DNA of 7,162 nt. Origin: Lachnospiraceae bacterium (GTDB taxonomy: Bacteria; Bacillota; Clostridia; Lachnospirales; Lachnospiraceae). The stretch covers positions 1-7,162 of the forward strand of contig JAFUWM010000097.1 in NCBI GenBank assembly GCA_017483425.1, written 5' to 3'. The first letter of the stretch is position 1, and the number at the start of each line of letters is the position of its first letter. Shown in pieces: positions 1-6,126 of this stretch. The notes under the pieces are model-generated. The model was not told the DNA's origin. It did no database searches and saw only the letters and a list, made by a program, of their open reading frames with translations. A program made the position numbers and the translations under genes.

Positions 1-1403
1 CCGGGAAGCATATATTCAGGCTTTTGGGACAGGATGTATTGCTTCAGCTTTTCTTCGGGTATTGCCTTTTCAGATATATAGTACGCGCACAGGACATGCT
101 GGTTGTTTATAAGCGGCGCCGTAACTACCGCGTCAAGAATCCCCGGAAAATCCATAAGCGCAGCCTCTATCTCTGATGGCTCGATCCTGAAGCCCCTTAT
201 CTTTACCTGCCTGTCAGCCCTGCCCACAAACCATAGCAGCCCTGCATCATCCTTATAAGCAAGATCCCCGGTGTGATAGAGCCTTTCATATCCCGGTCGG
301 TCGGAAAAGGGGTTATCAGTAAATACACCTGCAGTCAGCTCAGGCCGGTTCAGATAACCCAGAGCAACATGAGGTCCCGAGATGCAAAGCTCTCCCACGG
401 TATCATCCGTTATGAGCTCCCCTTTTTTGTCTGTGATATATATTTCCACTTCGTCGAGCGGACCGCCTATCGGAACCTTTTCGGGATATGCTTCCTTAAT
501 GGGAAACATAGTGACAAAAAGAGTACACTCTGTGGGACCGTATCCGTTATGAAGCACATATCCCTCCGGGGGCTCGCATGATACAAGCGCTTCTCCGCCT
601 ACGGTCAGATGCTTAAGTGAGTGATTTTTGATACCTAAGGCAAACTGATGTCCGAGCTGGGTCGTCATTGTGGCATGCGTGATCCCGTTCCCTTCAAAAA
701 AAGCATTCAACGCAAAAAGATCCGTCCGGATCTCGTCGGGAACTATATGAACAGAGGCTCCCGCGCAAAGCGGAAGCAGTACCTCGGCTATCGCGAGGTC
801 AAAAACAAAGCTCGGATGCTGTCCCATCCTGCAGGTATGATCCACATTGTAATAATCGAGATACCATTTACAGAATGAATAGATATTTGCATGTGTCAGC
901 ATTATCCCTTTAGGTACTCCGGTAGACCCCGAAGTATAGAGGATCACAAAAAGATCATCAGCGTCTGTTTCAGGCCATATTTCAGTATCCTGATCCTCAG
1001 GCTGTCCTGTGATATCCTCAATGCAGATGATCTTCCTTTGCGAACTTTCAGCATATTCCCTGATCCTGTCGGCATATCCGGCGGTTGTCAGGATGCAGGA
1101 CGCATCTGCATCATCTATCATGAAATGTATCCTGTCATCAGGGTATGACACATCTATCGGCTGATACGCGGCCCCCGAACGAAGCACTCCGAGCGCGGCC
1201 AAAGTCATATACTCCGAGCGGGGAACCAGAACTGAAACGATATCTCCCTTCCCTACACCCTTTGAATCAAGAAATCCCGCGATCCTTCCGGTGAGAAGCC
1301 TTAGATCGCGGTATGTATATATTTTATCCTTATAGCACAGAGCGGTCTCATCCTGAAACCTCTCCATGGAAGCCCTTATCAGCTCCAGTACTCCAAAACT
1401 CAT
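1..1403 (-). CDS. NRPS-type amino-acid adenylation (AMP-binding) enzyme, 3' end beyond window
   Basis: An open frame runs from ATG at 1403 to the left edge without a stop (467 codons seen). The product should activate an amino acid as its adenylate and load it on a phosphopantetheine carrier. Adenylation core motifs appear in order: YTYRDL (29-34), YTSGSTGVPKG (156-166), FDLAIAE (201-207), NGYGPTE (286-292), GELC...GY (337-350), YHTGDL (376-381) and GRADRQVKIRGFRIEPSEIE (394-413). The frame is cut at KPEYMLP (461-467), so the A10 lysine is not visible. Only about 28 residues precede the first motif, so no condensation domain lies upstream: it is a stand-alone or initiation-type A domain. Asp202 at the position that contacts the substrate alpha-amino group argues for an amino acid rather than a fatty acid or aryl acid. 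It starts 36 bases after the solute-binding gene, so it is probably in the same operon. DltA is less likely because the motifs are NRPS-like. Whether carrier or other domains follow cannot be seen. Confidence 0.93.
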   Translation of the reverse strand, partial: MSFGVLELIRASMERFQDETALCYKDKIYTYRDLRLLTGRIAGFLDSKGVGKGDIVSVLVPRSEYMTLAALGVLRSGAAYQPIDVSYPDDRIHFMIDDADASCILTTAGYADRIREYAESSQRKIICIEDITGQPEDQDTEIWPETDADDLFVILYTSGSTGVPKGIMLTHANIYSFCKWYLDYYNVDHTCRMGQHPSFVFDLAIAEVLLPLCAGASVHIVPDEIRTDLFALNAFFEGNGITHATMTTQLGHQFALGIKNHSLKHLTVGGEALVSCEPPEGYVLHNGYGPTECTLFVTMFPIKEAYPEKVPIGGPLDEVEIYITDKKGELITDDTVGELCISGPHVALGYLNRPELTAGVFTDNPFSDRPGYERLYHTGDLAYKDDAGLLWFVGRADRQVKIRGFRIEPSEIEAALMDFPGILDAVVTAPLINNQHVLCAYYISEKAIPEEKLKQYILSQKPEYMLP

Positions 1404-1413
1404 CTGATGATGA

Positions 1414-1420
1414 TCTCCTT
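1414..1420 (-). promoter_or_regulatory. Ribosome binding site deciding the adenylation-gene start
   Basis: The minus strand reads AAGGAGA here, 10 bases before ATG at 1403. A second in-frame ATG at 1430 would add nine residues (MKSEGDHHQ) but has no Shine-Dalgarno sequence in front of it. The 1403 start is therefore preferred. Confidence 0.75.
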
Positions 1421-1439
1421 CACTTTTCATAGGAAACGC

Positions 1440-2603
1440 TTATCGGAAGACCCGGTCTACCATCTGAAGATTCTCGAAACCCACCTTGAATCCAATCTTT
1501 TTTGCCGTGGTATAGTTCACCCCGATCCTGGGAGTGGTTTCGCATATCATGTCAAGCTCTTCAAAAGGCACGCCTTCCTCGGCATAAGCCCTTATCTGGG
1601 AAAACACATGCGCAGCCGTTTCATTACAGTCATTTATCGTGACTCCAAACAGCGCCCCATACGGCAGGGGCATGAAAGCATCCTGCGCCAGAGTCATGAT
1701 ACCGGCAGGTATTATCGCGTTATCCAGAAGCTCCTGCATCTTATCCTCATAATCAATGGATGCGATCGTGATATACAGACAGTCTATCCCCTGATCCGCT
1801 AAAGACCTATAAGCCTCCTTAAGCTCACTGTAGTACCTGTCATAATCCCCGCTCCCCACCGGCTCGTCCACATATTCATACACCACCTCAAAGCCGTACT
1901 CCTTAGCTTTTTGCTCTATGACATCTATCGCAGAATATGAATACGCCTCTTCGGAGTCCTCGTAAACTACTCCCAGCTTTTTGAACTTAAGAAACTTATA
2001 ACCGGTATCAATCTGTCTTATGTATGGCGTGGTGTCCACTGTCGCAAATCCGTTTATATTCGTTCTCTCGGTCTCGCTCTTTACTATCCCGGAGCCTATC
2101 GGATCTCCGGAGTACATGTTCATGTATTTATTGGTTTCTTCATGCTCCGCAAGATATACTCCCGATACGGTCCCCATTGAAAGCATTATATCCACATCAT
2201 CCCTGTTCACCACGGCAGGATATTCGCTCTCATCCATTTCATCAAAGTTGAAAAACGCATCCCTTGTAAGCTGGTATCTTCCGACAGGTCTGTTGGCATC
2301 ACACATGGCATTCCAGAGCGCGAGCGTGTCACCTTCCCTGAATTTAACTTCAAAATCCGCATTCCCGTATTTCAGCAAAAGCTTTGGATCTATACTTCCC
2401 TCATCAATCAGCTTTTTTGAGATATCAAGCAAAAGCTGTGTAAAGGATCCGTACTCTTCGCTCTCGGCATATCCCAGTCTTATGACGTCTTTTTTATTCA
2501 CAGCGCCTGTATTTTCCGCCCCGTTTGCAGTGACGAACAAAGCCGGTACTAAAATACATATGCAGCAGATAAACGCTGCCAGTCTCCTGATCCTATGCCT
2601 CAT
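1440..2603 (-). CDS. Secreted TrpX-like (ABC_sub_bind family) solute-binding protein
   Basis: This 387-residue protein is probably an extracytoplasmic ligand-binding protein. Residues 1-29 form a classical signal peptide: basic MRHRIRR, a hydrophobic stretch, then a likely cleavage after ANGA. The cysteines in the hydrophobic core (13, 14, 16) do not form a lipobox, so it looks secreted rather than lipid-anchored, which is unusual for a Gram-positive binding protein. The mature part resembles the TrpX/ABC_sub_bind fold: INGFATVDTTPYI (183-195), LGVVYEDSEEAYSYSAI (210-226), QGIDCLYI (271-278), then IIPAGIMT and GALFGVTIND (316-325), like the second lobe of periplasmic binding proteins. At 387 residues it is somewhat longer than usual for the family. 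It overlaps the upstream transporter gene by 4 bases, so the two are translationally coupled. No ABC permease or ATPase is in the window, and it may instead present a ligand to the adjacent sensor-MFS protein (inference). The ligand is unknown. Confidence 0.78.
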   Translation of the reverse strand: MRHRIRRLAAFICCICILVPALFVTANGAENTGAVNKKDVIRLGYAESEEYGSFTQLLLDISKKLIDEGSIDPKLLLKYGNADFEVKFREGDTLALWNAMCDANRPVGRYQLTRDAFFNFDEMDESEYPAVVNRDDVDIMLSMGTVSGVYLAEHEETNKYMNMYSGDPIGSGIVKSETERTNINGFATVDTTPYIRQIDTGYKFLKFKKLGVVYEDSEEAYSYSAIDVIEQKAKEYGFEVVYEYVDEPVGSGDYDRYYSELKEAYRSLADQGIDCLYITIASIDYEDKMQELLDNAIIPAGIMTLAQDAFMPLPYGALFGVTINDCNETAAHVFSQIRAYAEEGVPFEELDMICETTPRIGVNYTTAKKIGFKVGFENLQMVDRVFR

Positions 2604-2614
2604 CCCGCACCTCT
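2600..2614 (-). promoter_or_regulatory. ATGA start/stop overlap with ribosome binding site (translational coupling)
   Basis: The minus strand has ATG (2603-2601) overlapping the TGA stop (2602-2600) of the sensor-MFS gene in a 4-base ATGA. AGAGGTG at 2614-2608, inside the upstream gene, is the likely ribosome binding site. This arrangement usually gives coupled, near-equal translation of two partners. Confidence 0.75.
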
Positions 2615-4825
2615 GTTTTCTTTCTTAACCCCGCCCGAAAAATAAAGTATGCTTATCGCGTACACTATGATGCCTATAACTAAAAACACTATTATCACAC
2701 CGGTTGCTTTTGCGGCTCCGCCGGAAAGCCGGGACGTGATCGCAACCGGTCCTATCACCATTGCGAGCTTGCCGAATACCATCTGAAGCAGCGTGCTCCT
2801 TTCCGTAGCCGTCCCCTCGACATTATCAAGCGCTGAATCAATTACGACCATACCAAAACAATCCCAGATGCTTGTAAAGATAAGAGCAAGGACCGCGGCC
2901 CATATACTAGACGTCAAAACAAATATCCCGATGCTCAGGGTCTGGAGTGCCATATAAGCAAGCATCGCCTGTCTTGTCCTTATCCTTTTTATGACCCAGT
3001 CGGATATGGGATCTGTAAGGTAGGCTATTATCATGAAGTTCATCATCAAAAGCCCCGATACGAGAGAATTGGAAAAGTTCATCTCATCCCCAAACAGGGG
3101 GAAAGTATATTCAACGAACAGCGACGCCATATATAAAGGTATCACGACAAATACCATAAAGATTATCACCTGAGGATAGCGAAGCTCCCTGACCGCATCG
3201 ATAAACAGGAACTTCTCCTCCTTCTCGTTTTTCTCCGGAAATCCCGCGATAAATATCAAAAACAGACAGAATATACCTATGAACGCTCCCACTATGAATA
3301 CGGTCACATAGGATGCCGCATCAGCCAGAAGACCTCCTATGACTACGCCGCAGCTTACTCCCAGGTTTATCGCCGCCATATACTCTACGAGCAGACGGTT
3401 ATGCATCTCTTTGTTTTCCTGTCCCGCGGCAAAAAGCCGTACCGCGTTTATGATTATGCCGTCACAGAAGCCAAAGATGAAACGGGCGGCTATGAGCGCC
3501 GGAAGATTGGGAGATACTGCGCAGAGCAGATACCCTATGACTCCCGCGAGGATACCGGCAACCAACGTCTTTTTCATTCCAAACCGGTTTATAAGCGAGC
3601 CGCATCCGAAAAGGCCTATGAGTACTGCAATGGAATACATCGTGTTTGGCATGCCTCCCAGAAAAGACATGGACTCGGGAAGCTCCATGGCGGCAAACAT
3701 CTTGTTGCTGTATACGGAAAAGAAGCCGCTGTCTAACGCGAACGCTATTCCCTCGACAAATATAAAAAGCCTGAACCCCGGTATATAAAGCTCGTCTTTA
3801 GACCGGGTATCCTTGAATTCCAAATGCTTCGTCAGGAAATTTACCGCTTCCATGCTTATGAATATAGTGATAAGGATGAGGATCAGCACGTCTATCGAGT
3901 TATTTATCCGCTTGCTTTTTATAAGCTCCTGACTGTAGAAGCACTCTGTAAAAACCTCTTCACCCGTGCCCCTTATCCCGATACGGTTTACGGCATACCC
4001 CTCCCCCGCATTTGCCTTTTCCGATATCCTTATATCCGATAATTCCGGTATGGCGTCAGCCAGATTTTTAAGATACTCATCCAGACCCTCTATCTCGTCA
4101 TAATAAATACCTTTATTTACCACTTCGTTTATATCATTCTCGACCGAGCGCGCCGTTATCAAAGCTATATGGTCAAATGAATCAAGCATCTCGGAATCGT
4201 CCTTCCCCATGGCGATAAAGCCCAGTATCAGCTGTGATCCCACCAGTATTATGATGCTTGCGATCCGCATCATTTTAATGCTGATCTCTTTTTTTCCCGG
4301 TATGAAGCATACGACCACGGACACAAAAACGATACCCAGCAGAACAAAGGCGTCTATACGCAGGATAAACCTGATATACTCTTTTACCGAGTCGTCAAGC
4401 GGTTTTCTGTTCAGTCTTAATATGATTTCCCCGCCGTCGAAATGGACGAAAGCGTATATTCCGTCACCCTCTATGTCATATTCTTCATCCGGCGTTTCCC
4501 TGCGCACGGTTTCGGAAATATCTCCGAGTGTCTCCACGGTCACGGATTCATCATCCGCTATCTCTGCTCCGAGAATATCTCCGTCAAGCCGGAGCATTCC
4601 CGACATAAGATCTTTCAGACCGTAGAATTTATTCAGGGGCTTCCCGAAGCTCAATGCGTAATTCAGTTTTTTTATCGTGCTGGTTGTGTTTATTACTCCC
4701 GCATGAACCCTTGTTTCAGCCTGAAGCTTACGATACGACATTGTTGTAAGCGTTGAAGTAAAGGCCGTCATTATAATTCCAAGGAGTATTATAGTGAGAA
4801 CAACCCGTTCCCGTCTGATCTTCAT
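2600..4825 (-). CDS. MFS transporter fused to two N-terminal extracytoplasmic sensor-like modules
   Basis: This 741-residue membrane protein is far longer than an ordinary 400-450 residue MFS carrier. The N-terminal third holds two membrane-loop-membrane units. Helix 8-29 is followed by an outside domain at about 30-152 and a helix at 156-175. Helix 187-206 is followed by an outside domain at about 207-308 and a helix at 310-330. The two loops can be aligned with each other and look like Cache-type small-molecule sensors, although I cannot confirm the family. From about 350 on there are roughly twelve hydrophobic helices. GSLINRFGMKK (409-419) sits at the MFS motif A position, in the loop between helices 2 and 3 of the transporter, and RFIFGFCDG (448-456) follows. 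A cytoplasmic charged loop (EKNEKEEK, 531-538) separates the two halves. No phosphatase, kinase or HAMP domain is present. It lies between the partner-switch genes and the solute-binding gene, which suggests a ligand-sensing exporter or a transporter-derived receptor (inference). Confidence 0.85.
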   Translation of the reverse strand: MKIRRERVVLTIILLGIIMTAFTSTLTTMSYRKLQAETRVHAGVINTTSTIKKLNYALSFGKPLNKFYGLKDLMSGMLRLDGDILGAEIADDESVTVETLGDISETVRRETPDEEYDIEGDGIYAFVHFDGGEIILRLNRKPLDDSVKEYIRFILRIDAFVLLGIVFVSVVVCFIPGKKEISIKMMRIASIIILVGSQLILGFIAMGKDDSEMLDSFDHIALITARSVENDINEVVNKGIYYDEIEGLDEYLKNLADAIPELSDIRISEKANAGEGYAVNRIGIRGTGEEVFTECFYSQELIKSKRINNSIDVLILILITIFISMEAVNFLTKHLEFKDTRSKDELYIPGFRLFIFVEGIAFALDSGFFSVYSNKMFAAMELPESMSFLGGMPNTMYSIAVLIGLFGCGSLINRFGMKKTLVAGILAGVIGYLLCAVSPNLPALIAARFIFGFCDGIIINAVRLFAAGQENKEMHNRLLVEYMAAINLGVSCGVVIGGLLADAASYVTVFIVGAFIGIFCLFLIFIAGFPEKNEKEEKFLFIDAVRELRYPQVIIFMVFVVIPLYMASLFVEYTFPLFGDEMNFSNSLVSGLLMMNFMIIAYLTDPISDWVIKRIRTRQAMLAYMALQTLSIGIFVLTSSIWAAVLALIFTSIWDCFGMVVIDSALDNVEGTATERSTLLQMVFGKLAMVIGPVAITSRLSGGAAKATGVIIVFLVIGIIVYAISILYFSGGVKKENRGAG

Positions 4826-4832
4826 CCGGATA

Positions 4833-4839
4833 TCCTTTT
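4833..4839 (-). promoter_or_regulatory. Ribosome binding site of the sensor-MFS gene
   Basis: The minus strand reads AAAAGGA, 7 bases before ATG at 4825. It lies directly after the T-rich tail of the terminator-like hairpin at 4845-4888, so the 3' end of that hairpin and the start of translation are only a few bases apart. Confidence 0.65.
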
Positions 4840-4844
4840 ATAAT

Positions 4845-4888
4845 AAAAAGAACAATGCATGAAATCTAAGTCCATGCATTGGCTCTTT
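4845..4888 (-). terminator. Intrinsic terminator or attenuator between the regulator pair and the sensor-MFS gene
   Basis: Plus-strand CAATGCATG (4853-4861) is perfectly complementary to CATGCATTG (4873-4881), with an 11-base loop. The stem is extended past a small bulge by AAAGA (4847-4851) with TCTTT (4884-4888). Read leftward, the 3' arm runs straight into TTCTTTTTATTAT, a typical U-tract. It is placed after the anti-sigma-like gene and just ahead of the next ribosome binding site. It should lower or condition transcription of the three downstream genes. It could instead be an RNA-stability hairpin. Confidence 0.7.
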
Positions 4889-4902
4889 GTTTGATATTTA
4901 CA

Positions 4903-4918
4903 ATATGCTTTTGCATAT
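4903..4918 (-). other. Small perfect hairpin overlapping a stop codon
   Basis: ATATGC (4903-4908) and GCATAT (4913-4918) pair perfectly around a TTTT loop on the plus strand (AAAA on the transcript). The outer arm enters the TGA stop of the anti-sigma-like gene. The stem is short and AT-rich and has no U-tract of its own. It may add to the larger hairpin just downstream, or be chance. Confidence 0.35.
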
Positions 4919-5547
4919 CAGCTGCCAAATTTTTTAAGTATTGTGAGAACAAGCCTGTCGTTCATTATTCCTACACGTACATCATCCGTGATATTCGCTA
5001 TCACTGATTTTTCAAGCTCGTCCCAGGCTTCCTTATATCCCTCGCCCTCGTCGATGGAATCCGATACGCTGTCACGATACTTCTGAAGCGACCACTGCAC
5101 GGCAGCCTGACTCATCATATCGTTATCCATTCCCATCATGCCGTAGCTTACGGGATCAATGCCATACTGCATCTGGAGTTTGCTTACATCCTCATAGTTT
5201 TCCATGCCGATCTCTATAAGCTCACGGATCTTGCCCATGATTCCTCTGGCAGACTCGTTCTTCCCCGAGGTTGAAGCGGACAAAAACTCTTTTCGCTTTT
5301 CCTGATCTATTTCAAGATCGGCAGTAAGATGGTAAGTACATTCCTTATCATCCCCCTCGATCCAGAAAAGAGACTTGAATTCCCCGGCTATGGCGCTTAC
5401 CATGCCGATCATCTCCTCGGTAATAAGCCTCATATGCATAGCGTTGCGTCCGGTAAGTCCCTGGGTCTTTACAAATGAGTCAGTAACGCGGAGCGCGAAC
5501 TCAAGCCCCGTACCGTCATTTTTTACATATACTTCCTCGGTTCTCAA
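4918..5547 (-). CDS. Divergent anti-sigma / serine-kinase-like (HATPase-type) protein
   Basis: This 209-residue soluble protein has no membrane segment and lies 33 bases downstream of a STAS gene, the usual place for an RsbW/SpoIIAB-like partner. Its first 120 residues resemble a GHKL ATPase fold: a helix with DSFVKTQG (23-30), then RNAMHMRLITEEMIGMV (34-50) at the position of the N-box helix, followed by beta-strand-like LFWIEG and TYHLTADLEI (71-80). The ATP/Mg-binding Asn expected four residues after Glu44 is Gly48. No DxGxG box is visible, only a loose glycine region (SGKNESARGIMGKI, 94-107). The C-terminal part (about 120-209) is Met-rich and then charged, ending in DDVRVGIMNDRLVLTILKKF, and is longer than in classical 140-160 residue anti-sigma kinases. 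It probably binds the STAS protein, but catalytic activity is doubtful. The family assignment rests on context and weak similarity. Confidence 0.6.
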   Translation of the reverse strand: MRTEEVYVKNDGTGLEFALRVTDSFVKTQGLTGRNAMHMRLITEEMIGMVSAIAGEFKSLFWIEGDDKECTYHLTADLEIDQEKRKEFLSASTSGKNESARGIMGKIRELIEIGMENYEDVSKLQMQYGIDPVSYGMMGMDNDMMSQAAVQWSLQKYRDSVSDSIDEGEGYKEAWDELEKSVIANITDDVRVGIMNDRLVLTILKKFGS

Positions 5548-5552
5548 AGTGA

Positions 5553-5558
5553 CCTCCT
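5553..5558 (-). promoter_or_regulatory. Ribosome binding site fixing a TTG start
   Basis: A perfect AGGAGG lies 5 bases before TTG at 5547. An in-frame TAG falls only five codons upstream of that TTG, and the next in-frame ATG is 36 codons downstream. The TTG is therefore almost certainly the true start of the anti-sigma-like gene. Confidence 0.85.
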
Positions 5559-5580
5559 GCTAAATTCCACTCAGATCAGA

Positions 5581-5880
5581 TCAAGATTCGATAGTGAGGA
5601 TATCGACAAATCCGGTCACATCAAAGATCTCCATGATCTCCTCGCTCGCACCGCGGATGACCATCTTACCCTGCTTATTCATGACCTTCTGTGCGGAAAG
5701 AAGTACACGAAGTCCTGCGGATGAGATATATGCAAGATCCTTTATATCAAATATCAGCTCCGTCACATCGTCAAGTGATGTCTTCAGTTCAGCTTCAAGC
5801 TGGGGAGCCGTGGTTGTATCAAGTCTTCCCTCAAGCTCAACAGTAAGAGTACTGCCCTGTTTATTCTTTGTGATGTTCAT
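5581..5880 (-). CDS. STAS-domain anti-anti-sigma factor-like protein (SpoIIAA/RsbV type)
   Basis: This 99-residue single-domain protein matches the usual length of anti-sigma factor antagonists. Family signatures are LTVELEGRLDTTTAPQLE (12-29), LIFDIKDLAYISSAGLRVLL (42-61) and KMVIRGASEEIMEIFDVTGF (72-91). Ser54 in YISSAGLR aligns with the serine that is phosphorylated by the cognate kinase in SpoIIAA/RsbV (DS-[ST]-GL), so the switch residue appears intact. In known systems the unphosphorylated form binds the anti-sigma kinase and releases its target. Here the next gene, 33 bases on, is the probable partner. It is the first gene of the leftward block and is preceded by a strong ribosome binding site and a -10 box. 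The final regulatory target (sigma factor or other) is not in the window. Confidence 0.93.
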   Translation of the reverse strand: MNITKNKQGSTLTVELEGRLDTTTAPQLEAELKTSLDDVTELIFDIKDLAYISSAGLRVLLSAQKVMNKQGKMVIRGASEEIMEIFDVTGFVDILTIES

Positions 5881-5886
5881 TTTATT

Positions 5887-5893
5887 CCCTCCT
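5887..5893 (-). promoter_or_regulatory. Strong ribosome binding site of the STAS gene
   Basis: The minus strand reads AGGAGGG, 6 bases before ATG at 5880. This is close to the ideal Firmicute signal and suggests high translation of the antagonist. Confidence 0.85.
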
Positions 5894-5922
5894 GAATAAA
5901 AACATTATTAAATCAATGAGAT

Positions 5923-5951
5923 ATTATACTAGAAAAACATCAAAAAATAAA
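5923..5951 (-). promoter_or_regulatory. Probable sigma-A-type promoter of the STAS-led operon
   Basis: A perfect TATAAT -10 box lies at 5928-5923 on the minus strand. At 17-base spacing the -35 position holds only TTTATT (5951-5946), a weak match. The DNA just upstream is very A/T-rich, like an UP element. Transcription would start near 5916, giving a leader of about 36 bases. The rest of this 245-base intergenic stretch holds the ATPase terminator (6054-6079) and a weak dyad at 6027-6049. I see no small gene in it. Confidence 0.55.
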
Positions 5952-6053
5952 ACAATTTATAAATATCTTTGCGCCGTATGGAATTATTACATGTATTTCA
6001 CCGCTTTTCAAGAGGGGTTTCCAGAATGTCAAACCTTTAAAACCTGACAGATC

Positions 6054-6079
6054 AAAAAAGGATCTCCAAAGAGATCCTT
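6054..6079 (-). terminator. Intrinsic terminator of the AAA+ ATPase gene
   Basis: AAGGATCTC (6058-6066) and GAGATCCTT (6071-6079) form a perfect 9-bp stem with a 4-base loop. Read leftward, the 3' arm ends in a run of six T (complement of 6054-6059). It starts 47 bases after the ATPase stop. There is no T-run in the opposite direction, so it acts leftward and insulates the STAS operon from the ATPase transcript. Confidence 0.88.
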
Positions 6080-6126
6080 CATCGACTAACGTTTGCGTTT
6101 TTGTCAAAAATGCCAATGTTATATGT

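Noticed and set aside
1..1403. Identification as DltA (D-alanine ligase)
   Set aside because: GRADRQVKIRGFRIEPSEIE and the THATMTTQ region are NRPS-like. DltA typically has FDLSVMD and a different A8 sequence. No dlt partner gene is visible.
1401..1430. Upstream ATG at 1430 as the start of the adenylation gene
   Set aside because: It has no Shine-Dalgarno sequence, and its own codons contain the binding site serving the 1403 ATG.
1407..1802. Plus-strand open frame of 131 codons
   Set aside because: It lies almost wholly antisense to the solute-binding gene, has no family features or ribosome binding site, and reads as a shadow frame.
2020..2628. Plus-strand open frame of 202 codons
   Set aside because: It is antisense to the signal peptide and N-terminal half of the solute-binding gene. 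Its Ser/Leu-rich product mirrors the real coding strand, and the opposite frame has clear domain structure.
3339..3788. Plus-strand open frame of 149 codons
   Set aside because: It is antisense to the MFS core, where the minus-strand frame shows helices and motif A.
4835..4845. TATTATAAAA as a possible -10 box for the sensor-MFS gene
   Set aside because: It would place the transcription start at or beyond the ribosome binding site, and no -35 match lies at the right distance. It is better explained as the terminator U-tract followed by the binding site.
6027..6032. Perfect TTGACA (-35-like) on the minus strand
   Set aside because: At 17-18 bases downstream there is GAAAAG/AAAAGC and not a -10 box. 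The TATAAT at 5928-5923 is too far away to pair with it.
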